A stretch of 20,403 bases of DNA from an uncultured Gemmatimonadota bacterium. GTDB lineage: Bacteria; Gemmatimonadota; Gemmatimonadetes; Longimicrobiales; Gaopeijiaceae. The translations under genes and the position numbers were made by a program. The stretch is from the NCBI GenBank assembly GCA_938030915.1, contig CALHIO010000274.1, forward strand, positions 1 through 20,403, written 5' to 3'. Position 1 is the first letter of the stretch; each line of letters begins with the position of its first letter. Below are positions 1-6,838 of this stretch, piece after piece. A model generated the notes under the pieces. The model had not been told where the DNA came from and ran no database searches. It saw only the letters and a program-made list of their open reading frames with translations.

Positions 1-1
1 G

Positions 2-394
2 CGTGTCGTCATCGGCGGCGAGATTCCGGATCGCCCCGGGGCGTGGTATCCGACGACGATCCTTTCCGATGTCGAGCCCGGGATGGCCGCGTACTCCGAA
101 GAGCTGTTCGGTCCGGTCGCGACGATCATTTCGGCCAAGGACGACAATGATGCGATCCGCATCGCGAACGATACCGCCTTCGGCCTGGGCGCCTCCATCT
201 ACACGGGCGACTCGGAGCAGGGCGAGCGCATCGCGGCAGAGCTGCTCGACGCTGGTAACTGCTTTGTGAACGGGATCGTAAAGTCCGATCCGCGGCTACC
301 CTTCGGCGGTACGAAGGAAAGCGGCTACGGCCGCGAACTCAGTCCGCTCGGCATCCTCGAGTTCACGAACGCCAAGACCGTCTGGGTGAAGTAG
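2..394 (+). CDS. NAD(P)-dependent succinate-semialdehyde-type aldehyde dehydrogenase, C-terminal fragment
   Basis: The reading frame is already open at base 2 and ends at TAG 392-394, so the window holds only the last 130 residues of a roughly 450-residue enzyme. Visible family signatures are EELFGPVA, NDTAFGLGASIYT and PFGGTKESGYGREL, followed by the typical FTNAKTVWV end. The NGIVKSDPRLPFGG stretch is most like the Sad/YneI group of succinate-semialdehyde dehydrogenases, which oxidise succinate semialdehyde to succinate in the cytoplasm. The catalytic cysteine and the nucleotide-binding region lie upstream of the window, so activity cannot be judged. It converges on thyX with only 8 bases between the two stop codons. 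Membership of the aldehyde dehydrogenase superfamily is secure; the substrate is inferred from similarity. Confidence 0.93.
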   Translation, partial: RVVIGGEIPDRPGAWYPTTILSDVEPGMAAYSEELFGPVATIISAKDDNDAIRIANDTAFGLGASIYTGDSEQGERIAAELLDAGNCFVNGIVKSDPRLPFGGTKESGYGRELSPLGILEFTNAKTVWVK

Positions 395-402
395 CGCCCG
401 CG

Positions 403-1380
403 TCAGTCGAAGCTGCTCGGGACGGCCTCGTACATCTTCTCTGCCATCGTATCGGCATCGACCATGCGCGAGAGGTCGAGCTCGAAGTCCGGAATCGATG
501 GGGCGTGCAGCTTCTCCATCAATTCACCGATCTCGCGGCCCGACAGGCCTGCGTCTTTCATCTCGTCCATGCTCAGCGCCGCCCCGTCCCGGGCCCGGAT
601 CCCTTCGTCGCCCCCCTCGACGACGCGTGAGATCAGATCGCGCTCGATCCGGGTGAGCGGCTCCGAGCCCAGGTCGTAATCGACCCAGGCTTCGTAGGAG
701 AGGGGCGCGACACGCTTCACCATGCCCGCGATGACGCGGCCGAACTGCTGAATCTCCCACTGCGCGCGAGGATCGACCCGCAGCGAGAGGAAGTGCAGCA
801 GGTTGTGAAGATCGATCTTCCAGTACCACTGGGTATACATCGAGACCGGGAGATCGATGCGTGCCAGCTCTCGCGCTACATCCTCCTCCAGCATCCACGA
901 ATAGGCGCTGCCGGCGTCTGCACGAAGCTCCTCCCAGCGGCGCACCGCCTCCTGATACACCTCGGGTGGAGCGCCCCCTTCCCGCCCCTGATTGTTCGAG
1001 CGGCTCTGCAGCTCGAATTGCTCCTGCTGGGGCGTGTAGAAGAGCAGCGGCATCAGGGAATACCGTGCGGAAAGCTCGTTCACCGATGCCGTTCGATGCC
1101 GGATCCACTGGCGAGCGACGAACATCGGCATCGCACAGTGGAACTTGAACTCGACCATCTCGGACGGCGTCGTGTGACGGTGACGCCTCAGATACCGTAC
1201 CAGTCCCCTCGTCTGCGAAACCTTTCGGGTGCCGAAGCCATAGCTGACACGCGCAGCCCGCTCGACATCCTCGTCCGACCCCATGTAGTCGACGAGCGAG
1301 ACGAAGCCGTGGTCGAGCACGGGGAAGTATCCGCCGAGGATCTCTTCGGCGGCGGGAATGGTCGGACGCTTGGTATCCAT
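403..1380 (-). CDS. thyX: FAD-dependent thymidylate synthase (ThyX), long form
   Basis: ThyX makes dTMP from dUMP in the cytoplasm, using methylenetetrahydrofolate, FAD and NADPH. The diagnostic motif RHRTASVNELSARYS is intact at residues 94-108, matching the consensus RHRxxSxNExSxRYS that binds FAD and dUMP. The later HNLLHFLSLRVDPRAQWEIQ stretch matches the conserved second half of the family. The protein is 325 residues, longer than the usual 220-250; the extra length is mainly an acidic C-terminal extension after about residue 235. I chose ATG 1380 because the longer frame back to 1500 reads as low-complexity, family-unlike sequence and would run into the upstream gene. No clear Shine-Dalgarno is seen. 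It lies 98 bases downstream of the selenoprotein gene on the same strand, and a TATATT hexamer in that gap may be its own -10 element. Confidence 0.96.
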   Translation of the reverse strand: MDTKRPTIPAAEEILGGYFPVLDHGFVSLVDYMGSDEDVERAARVSYGFGTRKVSQTRGLVRYLRRHRHTTPSEMVEFKFHCAMPMFVARQWIRHRTASVNELSARYSLMPLLFYTPQQEQFELQSRSNNQGREGGAPPEVYQEAVRRWEELRADAGSAYSWMLEEDVARELARIDLPVSMYTQWYWKIDLHNLLHFLSLRVDPRAQWEIQQFGRVIAGMVKRVAPLSYEAWVDYDLGSEPLTRIERDLISRVVEGGDEGIRARDGAALSMDEMKDAGLSGREIGELMEKLHAPSIPDFELDLSRMVDADTMAEKMYEAVPSSFD

Positions 1381-1429
1381 GCGGTCGGTTCGCGTATGGG
1401 CCCGGGGGCGACAGCTCGAAAGACACGGG

Positions 1430-1435
1430 AATATA
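1430..1435 (-). promoter_or_regulatory. Possible thyX -10 element
   Basis: On the minus strand the hexamer TATATT sits about 50 bases upstream of the thyX ATG, in an otherwise very GC-rich 98-base gap. It matches a sigma-70 -10 box well, but no recognisable -35 box is found 16-18 bases upstream. It suggests thyX may have its own start site, separate from the selenoprotein gene. Weak evidence. Confidence 0.3.
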
Positions 1436-1478
1436 GCTGCGGGCGCCACCCCCGCTGCCGCGGTCCCGACCGGCCGGC

Positions 1479-2066
1479 TCAGGCCTCGTCCGACCCCCAC
1501 GGCTCGATGAAGTCTTCGGGCTCGACACCGAGTCCGTCCGCGACCCGAGTGATGTAGTTGAAGTACCCGATCACCTGAGTCGCATCGTGGATCGCTCGGT
1601 CATCGAAGCCGTGCCCCCGCAGTTCGTCGACGACGTGCTGGCCCGCCGAATGCTGGTCGTGCGTGAGCAACTCCGCGTACCGGCAGAGTGCCTGATCTGC
1701 CTCGGACAGCTCCGCACCCCGCCAGTCGCGGGCGATGGCGTGCACGAACGCGTCCCGCTCGTGGTCGGACTCGAACAGTTCCTCGACCTCGGCCCGGAGG
1801 TCATGCGCGTGCGACTGCGTTCAGTAGAAGCAGTCGTTCGCCTTCGACGTCACAACCGCAAGCAGTTCACGCTGCCAGCGTGTGAGCGGCGAGGAACCGA
1901 ACATGAGGGTGCCGTAGAACGCCATCGACGCGTCCATCACCCGGGGGTTCTGGCTCATGATGTGGACGATGTGCCAGACGCGGCCGGCACGCTCCAGAGC
2001 GTCGTCGAAAAGCTTCTTGAGGAGACCTTTCGCCTCCCCGACCGGGATCTGTTCGATGTACGGCAT
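1479..2066 (-). CDS. AhpD-like (CMD-fold) peroxidase-related selenoprotein, CxxU type, with in-frame UGA as Sec82
   Basis: The gene reads as 195 residues only if the TGA at 1823-1821 is translated. Before it, residues 1-81 match the AhpD/peroxidase-related family (SQNPRVMDASMAFYGTLM, RELLAVVTSKANDCFY). After it the same frame continues with the family's second half (TQSHAHDLR, LSEADQALCRYAELLT, FFDD-like helix, NYITRVADGLGVEPEDF). The AhpD active-site spacing E-x11-C-x2-C-x3-H is kept as E67, C79, Sec82 and H86, so TGA replaces exactly the second redox cysteine. Tyr81 stands where AhpD has a histidine. A SECIS-like hairpin follows the TGA. ATG 2066 is fixed by an in-frame TAG nine bases upstream; the ribosome binding site is weak. 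The true terminator is also TGA (1481-1479), at the family's normal end. Likely role: cytoplasmic thiol/selenol peroxidase or hydroperoxide reductase; substrate unknown. AhpD-like selenoproteins are an established class. The Sec call is inference supported by three independent features; gene finders will split it into two pieces. Confidence 0.9.
1785..1802 (-). promoter_or_regulatory. Bacterial SECIS element (selenocysteine insertion hairpin)
   Basis: In the mRNA (minus strand) a perfect 6-bp stem GACCUC/GAGGUC closes a 6-nt apical loop CGGGCC. The stem begins 18 nt after the UGA, which puts the loop 24 nt downstream. Described bacterial SECIS elements have the apical loop about 16-37 nt after UGA and a G in the first two loop positions; both conditions are met (G is the second loop base). 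A U-G wobble can add one more pair at the base. The hairpin lies inside the coding region of the AhpD-like gene and would recruit SelB carrying Sec-tRNA. Seen in sequence; function inferred. Confidence 0.85.
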
Positions 2067-2075
2067 GTCCCGAAG

Positions 2076-2102
2076 CTACCGGGCGTCGGCGGCACCCGGT
2101 AG
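2076..2102 (-). promoter_or_regulatory. Hairpin or dyad immediately upstream of the selenoprotein start codon
   Basis: Arms CTACCGGG (2076-2083) and CCCGGTAG (2095-2102) are perfect inverted repeats around an 11-base loop. In minus-strand RNA, a U-G wobble and a G-C pair extend this to a 10-bp stem with a 7-nt loop. The stem ends nine bases before ATG 2066, and no gene on either strand ends here, so it is unlikely to be a terminator. It could be a leader hairpin controlling translation or an operator dyad for a regulator. The function is not determined from sequence. Confidence 0.45.
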
Positions 2103-2187
2103 CACATGTCCGAACCCCGGTGAACCGAATCGGTCTTCGAACCGTAGTACCTGTACGACGTCGGCCTCGGGAGCCGGCACTGCGACG

Positions 2188-2194
2188 AAGGAGG
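2188..2194 (+). promoter_or_regulatory. Near-ideal Shine-Dalgarno for the small Cys/His membrane protein
   Basis: AAGGAGG ends six bases before GTG 2201. It is the best ribosome binding site in the window, where most genes have weak ones. It decides the start of the following gene and argues that the short frame is truly translated. Confidence 0.8.
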
Positions 2195-2200
2195 CGTATC

Positions 2201-2407
2201 GTGGCTCAGTGCGAGGGAAAGACGAAGAAAGGTGATCGCTGCAAGCGCGAGTCCCGGACAGGGACGTTGTTCTGCAACATCCATATGGATCAGGAACAGC
2301 GAGCCCGAACCCAGCGCACGGAGGAGTGGGATCGCGATGCGATCGTGAAGGCGGCGATCGGCTTCGCGCTCGTCGGGGCGATCTTCCTCTTGAGATTCCG
2401 CCGCTAG
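2201..2407 (+). CDS. Small Cys/His zinc-finger-like protein with C-terminal membrane anchor
   Basis: This 68-residue protein starts at GTG 2201, six bases after a strong Shine-Dalgarno; the longer frame back to 2120 adds only Arg-rich sequence and is rejected. Residues 3-28 hold a C-x8-GDRC-x11-FCNIH pattern (CEGKTKKGDRC, then FCNIH) that resembles the short zinc-finger-like domains grouped under DUF5763; three Cys and one His could bind a metal. A charged linker follows, then a hydrophobic helix (AAIGFALVGAIFLL) ending in RFRR, suggesting a single membrane segment with the finger on the cytoplasmic side. It is divergent from the selenoprotein gene and lies 92 bases upstream of a glycosyltransferase on the same strand. 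Its partner and function are unknown. Confidence 0.75.
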   Translation: MAQCEGKTKKGDRCKRESRTGTLFCNIHMDQEQRARTQRTEEWDRDAIVKAAIGFALVGAIFLLRFRR

Positions 2408-2499
2408 TCACCCACCATCAGGGGTGCCGTGACCTCGGGATTCTTCATACCGTCTTGGTCTGGACCATCCCTCATTTTTCGGCCGTTCGCTCCTCCCCG

Positions 2500-3993
2500 A
2501 TGTCATCCTTGATCACCGTCCTTTACGGGATCGCTGCCCTCGCGGGTGCGACGTTCGCGGCCGTCGAGTTCCGGATGCTCTGGTGCTTCCTCCGCAACCG
2601 CAGGGAGATCCGGGCCGCGGTGACCAGCACGCCGAGAACCGTCCCCCTCGATGCGTCGGCAGACGATGTGCCGGTTTTTCCGCTCGTCACGATTCAACTT
2701 CCGCTGTACAACGAGAGACGGGTGGCCGAACAGATCGTTCGAGCCGCGTCGGCGCAGGACTATCCGCGGGACCGCTTCGACGTGCAGGTGCTCGACGACT
2801 CGAATGACGAGACCGTTCACATCGTCGCACGCGTCGTCGACGAGATGCGTGCTCGCGGCGTCCGGATCGAGCACATTCGCCGCGCAAACCGAGCCGGGTA
2901 CAAGGCAGGTGCGCTCGCGGAGGGGCTGGCCCGGTCCACGGCGGAGTTCGTCGCGGTATTCGACGCCGATTTCATTCCCGATCCATCCTTTCTCCGAACG
3001 GTCCTGATCGACCGAGAAGGCTTCGATGAGGCGGATGTGGCCTTCGTTCAGACGCGATGGGCGTGGAGCGAACCGATCCGCGGATTCCTGGCCTCGTCTC
3101 TCGCGCTGCTGCTCGACCGCCACTTCTTCGTACAGAAGCCGACCCGTGCCTTCATCGGAAATGTGGCGACGTTCAACGGCTCGGGTGGCATCTGGCGGCG
3201 AGCCGCGATCGACCAGGCGGGCGGCTGGTCAGCCGAGACTCTGACCGAGGACCTCGATCTCAGCTATCGGTGCGCTCTGAACGGATGGCGGGGTCGCTAC
3301 CTGCGTGACGTACCAGTGGTGAACGAGCTACCGGAGGATATGCGCGCCTTCAAGCAGCAGCAGCATCGCTGGGCCAAAGGCAACGCGCAGTGCTTCCGAC
3401 TCCTCACCGCCCGGGTCCTCTCGGCGCGCGGCGTACTGACGGACCGGGTCGACGAGGCGTTCCTGCTCGCTGGCTATGCCATCCACCCGATCCTCCTGAC
3501 GAACCTCCTACTCTGGCCGTGGGCGGTTCTCTACATGGACCGCACGGTATTCTGGATCGTCCAGGGGATCATGGCGCTCGCCCTCATCGTGGCTCCGGTC
3601 AGCTTCGCGCTCACGGTAATCGAGCGGGACGAGGGGCTCTCGATCCGATCGATCGGCCAGATCGTGTCGAGCTTCTGTGTGGGCGTGGGCCTCATGGTGA
3701 TCAACACGGCCGGCCAGATTCAGGGGTTCCTGTCCTCCGGCGGCGAGTTCGTGCGTACACCGAAGACGTTCCATGCGCCTAGCGAGATCGCACCGGAGCA
3801 CGCCACCCCCGATGCGTACTTCGTACCCCTTCACTGGAGCTTCTTCATCGAGCTCCTCGTTATGGCGTATTGCCTGGGTTCCGCTGGCCTGCTCATCCAG
3901 GCGGGTGAGGCCTTCTGGGCCGTCCCCCTCTTCTTCTGGGCCTTCTGCCTCGGGATCGTTGCTCAGCAGCAACTGACGCCCGCCGCAGCGTGA
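2500..3993 (+). CDS. Membrane-bound processive GT2 glycosyltransferase (cellulose/ceramide-synthase-like)
   Basis: This 497-residue enzyme transfers sugars from nucleotide donors to a growing glycan or lipid at the inner membrane. One N-terminal membrane helix (about residues 4-29) precedes a GT-A catalytic domain with all family 2 landmarks: DDSND (99-103), the DAD donor/metal motif (155-157), TED with the catalytic Asp (249-251), and QQHRW (287-291), the acceptor motif of processive synthases. A block of about four to five membrane helices follows from about residue 325. ATG 2500 is chosen because the helix begins there and the upstream frame overlaps the small gene. The next gene starts ten bases after its stop, so they are probably co-transcribed. 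The polymer or lipid product cannot be told from sequence. Confidence 0.92.
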   Translation: MSSLITVLYGIAALAGATFAAVEFRMLWCFLRNRREIRAAVTSTPRTVPLDASADDVPVFPLVTIQLPLYNERRVAEQIVRAASAQDYPRDRFDVQVLDDSNDETVHIVARVVDEMRARGVRIEHIRRANRAGYKAGALAEGLARSTAEFVAVFDADFIPDPSFLRTVLIDREGFDEADVAFVQTRWAWSEPIRGFLASSLALLLDRHFFVQKPTRAFIGNVATFNGSGGIWRRAAIDQAGGWSAETLTEDLDLSYRCALNGWRGRYLRDVPVVNELPEDMRAFKQQQHRWAKGNAQCFRLLTARVLSARGVLTDRVDEAFLLAGYAIHPILLTNLLLWPWAVLYMDRTVFWIVQGIMALALIVAPVSFALTVIERDEGLSIRSIGQIVSSFCVGVGLMVINTAGQIQGFLSSGGEFVRTPKTFHAPSEIAPEHATPDAYFVPLHWSFFIELLVMAYCLGSAGLLIQAGEAFWAVPLFFWAFCLGIVAQQQLTPAAA

Positions 3994-4003
3994 GTCTCCA
4001 CCC

Positions 4004-4870
4004 GTGTCAGAACCGACGCGCGGTTACCTGACCCTCGCGACCGGCAGCCCCCGCTATCTCGAGATGGCGGTCGACATGGCCCTGTCCCTTCGCGAACACA
4101 CGGGGCATCCGATCGGACTCGTCTGTGACGAGGTGATCGCGGAGATGACGATGTCGTCGTACGCGACCGTCTTCGATACCGTCTCACCGATCGGGGCGGA
4201 CTTTCGCAACGGTCGGGCGTTGAAGTACGGCGTGGCGGAAGCGTGCACCTGGGAGGAAGCGATCTTCGTCGACGCCGACTGCCTCGTCCTCGGTCCACTC
4301 GATCACGCGTTCGACGCGCTGACCGATACGCCGATGGCGTTCGTAGGCGAACTCCTGTCCCCCGCTTCGAACCAGCGTCATCACGGCTTCTCCACCCGAC
4401 GGCTCATGAGGACGTTCGGCCTCGAGCACTATCTGAAGACGAACAGCGGCTTTTTCGCCTTCAGCAAGGCACCCGCCGAAGAGATCATGCGTGAGTGCCT
4501 GCGCTGCTTCGTCGACGAGGCCCGTCCCAAGCTGGCCCTGTCCCGACTGCTCGGAGGGTGGCTCGGAGACGAGATCGCGATCGGCATCGTCGGAGGCCGA
4601 CGACAGCTGACTCCGCTTCCGAAGCCAGCCGAGATGTTCTGGCCAGCCGAGTTCGAGTCGATCGATCCGGACCGACCCGGCAAGCCTCTGCTTCACTTCA
4701 TCTGGCCTCTCCCGACCCGCACGTTCGCGGAACTGATGCGGGTAGCGGAGGACCGGCGCGACGCGGCTGGTGTCCCGTGGCCCGGAGCCGGTCACTGGGT
4801 GGTCGAGCAGGCTGAGCTGGAACGGATGGCCCGACGCAGACGCTGGGCGGAGCGGCTCAGGATCTGGTAG
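4004..4870 (+). CDS. GT-A fold glycosyltransferase, GT8-like
   Basis: This soluble 288-residue protein starts at GTG 4004, ten bases after the preceding synthase gene, and is probably in the same operon. It opens with a typical nucleotide-sugar-binding strand (GYLTLATGSPRYLEMA). The DAD motif lies in EEAIFVDADCLVLGPL (residues 84-99), as in family 8 and glycogenin-like transferases, where the aspartates hold the metal and UDP-sugar. TNSGFFAF and HFIWPLPTRT further on resemble the acceptor and C-terminal regions of that fold. No membrane segment or signal peptide is visible, so it acts in the cytoplasm, possibly at the membrane face. Its last 14 bases overlap the convergent ABC transporter gene. 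The fold call is good; donor and acceptor are unknown. Confidence 0.8.
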   Translation: MSEPTRGYLTLATGSPRYLEMAVDMALSLREHTGHPIGLVCDEVIAEMTMSSYATVFDTVSPIGADFRNGRALKYGVAEACTWEEAIFVDADCLVLGPLDHAFDALTDTPMAFVGELLSPASNQRHHGFSTRRLMRTFGLEHYLKTNSGFFAFSKAPAEEIMRECLRCFVDEARPKLALSRLLGGWLGDEIAIGIVGGRRQLTPLPKPAEMFWPAEFESIDPDRPGKPLLHFIWPLPTRTFAELMRVAEDRRDAAGVPWPGAGHWVVEQAELERMARRRRWAERLRIW

Positions 4871-6716
4871 GTGCGGTCGATCCGTACTGGGCGGCGTGCA
4901 ACGTGGCGAAGTGTCCTCCGAGCCCGATCAGCTCGTCCCATCCACCGGACTCGACGAGTCGGCCCTCGTGCAGGACGAGGATCTGGTCGGCATCGCGGAT
5001 CGTGGAAAGGCGATGTGCGATGATAATCAGCGTGCGCCCGGCCGACCGCTGCTGGATGGCCCGCGCGACGTCGAGTTCGACGACGCTGTCGAGCGCCGAC
5101 GTCGCCTCGTCGAGGATGAGGATCTCGGGGTCGCGCAGAAGCGCACGGGCGAGGGCCAGCCGCTGACGCTGCCCGCCGGAAAGTCGCACACCGCGGTCTC
5201 CGATCTCCGTATCGAGGCCGGACGTCATCGCGCGAACGAAGTCGTCCAGGAGGACGTCGCGCAGCGCACCAAAGAGCTCCTCGTCGTCGGCCGGACGATC
5301 GAGCCCGAAGGTCAGGTTGTCACGAATCGTGCGATTGAGGAGCCAGACGTCCTGACTCACGATCGCCATTCGGCGGTGGAGCGAGTCGAGCGAAAACTCG
5401 CGGACATCCTCTCCATCGAAGCGGATCGTGCCGGGCGCGACATCGTAGAAGCGCGCGATCAGGTCTACGAAGGTGGTCTTGCCGGCGCCGCTGTGGCCCA
5501 CCACGGCGGTCACTCGCCCAGCTGGGAAGGTCGCGCGTACGTCATGGAGTACGGGTATGTCCGGCTGATATCCGAAGGTGAGCTCCTCGACCTCGATGCC
5601 TTCGGACAATCCCTCGAAGTGGGCTGACCCGGAAGGCACGATGAACTTCCCTTCGTTCGAGTAGAGCCCGGTGAGTGCTTCGAGCCGCGGGATCTCCTCC
5701 GACACCTTCAGGCTGAAAAGCGTCAGATACTTGTAATCCGGAAGCGCCTGCTGGAGCAGCAGGAGGAACGCACCGAAGGGCGCGAGGTCGCCGGGTCGAA
5801 AGGCCTCGGGTGACGTGTAGATCACCACGGCTTGGACGATGAGCATCACGAGGAGGATGAACACTTCCTCGACGGGATACCGCAGGCTGACGATGCGGTC
5901 ACGACGGACCGCGACACTCTCGGCCTCCCTGAGCACCTCCGCATACGCCTCGGACGCCGACGCCTCCTGCGAGTAGGCCTTGACCAGAGGGACCGAGCCG
6001 AGCAGATCGAGAATCCGGCCGCGCATCCGACGCTCGATGTCCACACCCTCGCGAGAGACCCTCGTGACCGCCCGGTTAATCGTCCTCATGAAGAGGTTCA
6101 CGAACGGGAGCGAGACGACGAAGGCGACCGACAGCGGCACACTGATCGCAACCATGATCGCGGCCTTCACGATCAGGCCGACAGCGTATCGCAGCACTTC
6201 CTCGGCAGCCACGAGCAGGCCGATCACGGCACTCGACCAGCCCACCTCCGCGTCCACCCGTCCGAGGGAGTGACCGTCGAAGTACTGGCGTCCGAACGAC
6301 AGCACCCGCGAGAACGTCTCGTTCGTGACCTCCACCCGGTACCGTTCGTTTCGGGCGACGACGAAAAGCTTACGGAGGTACTCGAGGACCAGCTTGACGA
6401 CACGCCAGACGATGATCAGGCCGACCGTCAGGACGACGAGGTATGCGTCCCGGGGCGCTCCGGCCGCGATGGAGTCGGGGACGAGGAGCAGGATCCACCC
6501 GAACCACCGAGACTCCTCGAGGAAGTCGAACGAGCTCTCCGAGATGGCATCGATGAGGGGTAGCAGCAGCGAGAACGACGCGGCCTCGAATACACCCGCG
6601 AGCAGAATCAGACCGACGGGAAGCACGAAGTGCCAGGCGCGCGCGTCGGCGACCCGCCAGTAATGGCGGAGAAGCTCTCTGGAGGTGGAAGGGGCCGAAG
6701 CGTCTGCCGGCTTCAT
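4857..6716 (-). CDS. ABC exporter, fused transmembrane and ATPase domains (MsbA/PglK type)
   Basis: This 619-residue half-transporter would work as a dimer, exporting or flipping a substrate across the inner membrane. Residues 1 to about 340 form a six-helix exporter domain. The ATPase domain is complete: Walker A GHSGAGKTT (407-415), Q-loop Gln455, signature LSGGQ (512-516), Walker B ILILDE (532-537) and H-loop His568. ATG 6716 is preferred over the frame opening at 6785, which adds 23 residues with no helix or family likeness. It sits among three glycosyltransferase genes, so a lipid-linked sugar or glycolipid is the likeliest cargo, by analogy with PglK and MsbA; this is inference. It overlaps the GT8-like gene by 14 bases at the 3' ends and is divergent from the next GT2 gene across 122 bases. 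Confidence 0.93.
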   Translation of the reverse strand: MKPADASAPSTSRELLRHYWRVADARAWHFVLPVGLILLAGVFEAASFSLLLPLIDAISESSFDFLEESRWFGWILLLVPDSIAAGAPRDAYLVVLTVGLIIVWRVVKLVLEYLRKLFVVARNERYRVEVTNETFSRVLSFGRQYFDGHSLGRVDAEVGWSSAVIGLLVAAEEVLRYAVGLIVKAAIMVAISVPLSVAFVVSLPFVNLFMRTINRAVTRVSREGVDIERRMRGRILDLLGSVPLVKAYSQEASASEAYAEVLREAESVAVRRDRIVSLRYPVEEVFILLVMLIVQAVVIYTSPEAFRPGDLAPFGAFLLLLQQALPDYKYLTLFSLKVSEEIPRLEALTGLYSNEGKFIVPSGSAHFEGLSEGIEVEELTFGYQPDIPVLHDVRATFPAGRVTAVVGHSGAGKTTFVDLIARFYDVAPGTIRFDGEDVREFSLDSLHRRMAIVSQDVWLLNRTIRDNLTFGLDRPADDEELFGALRDVLLDDFVRAMTSGLDTEIGDRGVRLSGGQRQRLALARALLRDPEILILDEATSALDSVVELDVARAIQQRSAGRTLIIIAHRLSTIRDADQILVLHEGRLVESGGWDELIGLGGHFATLHAAQYGSTAPTRS

Positions 6717-6838
6717 GCAGACCTCGTGTGGCAGGATCGGCGGCGACGACGGATGAACGTGAAGCATAGTCGACAGACACCGCAACGCCCCGACCGTCCG
6801 TCGTTGACGCCTCCACCCCGTCGAGGGACGTTCCAGCC

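Noticed and set aside
1479..2066. Two separate short genes, or a pseudogene broken by a nonsense mutation.
   Set aside because: Both halves are in one frame and together match one family exactly. The stop lies precisely at a catalytic Cys codon and is followed by a SECIS-like hairpin. A random nonsense mutation would not be expected to meet all three conditions, and no other damage is seen.
1587..2102. 171-residue open frame on the plus strand, antisense to the selenoprotein gene.
   Set aside because: Its composition is that of a GC-rich antisense shadow, it has no family likeness, and it covers a gene with clear homology on the other strand.
2076..2411. 111-residue minus-strand frame covering the small Cys/His gene.
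   Set aside because: Part of it reads as plausible protein, but it is antisense to a gene with a strong ribosome site and recognisable Cys/His motif.
2409..2426. CACCC/GGGTG hairpin just after the small Cys/His gene as a terminator.
   Set aside because: The stem is only five base pairs, with no adjacent T-run, and the next gene lies in the same direction close by.
6746..6804. 8-base inverted repeat ACGACGGA/TCCGTCGT in the divergent region between the ABC exporter and GT2 genes.
   Set aside because: The arms are 43 bases apart and the sequence is GC-rich, so chance is a fair explanation. No clear -10/-35 pair accompanies it.
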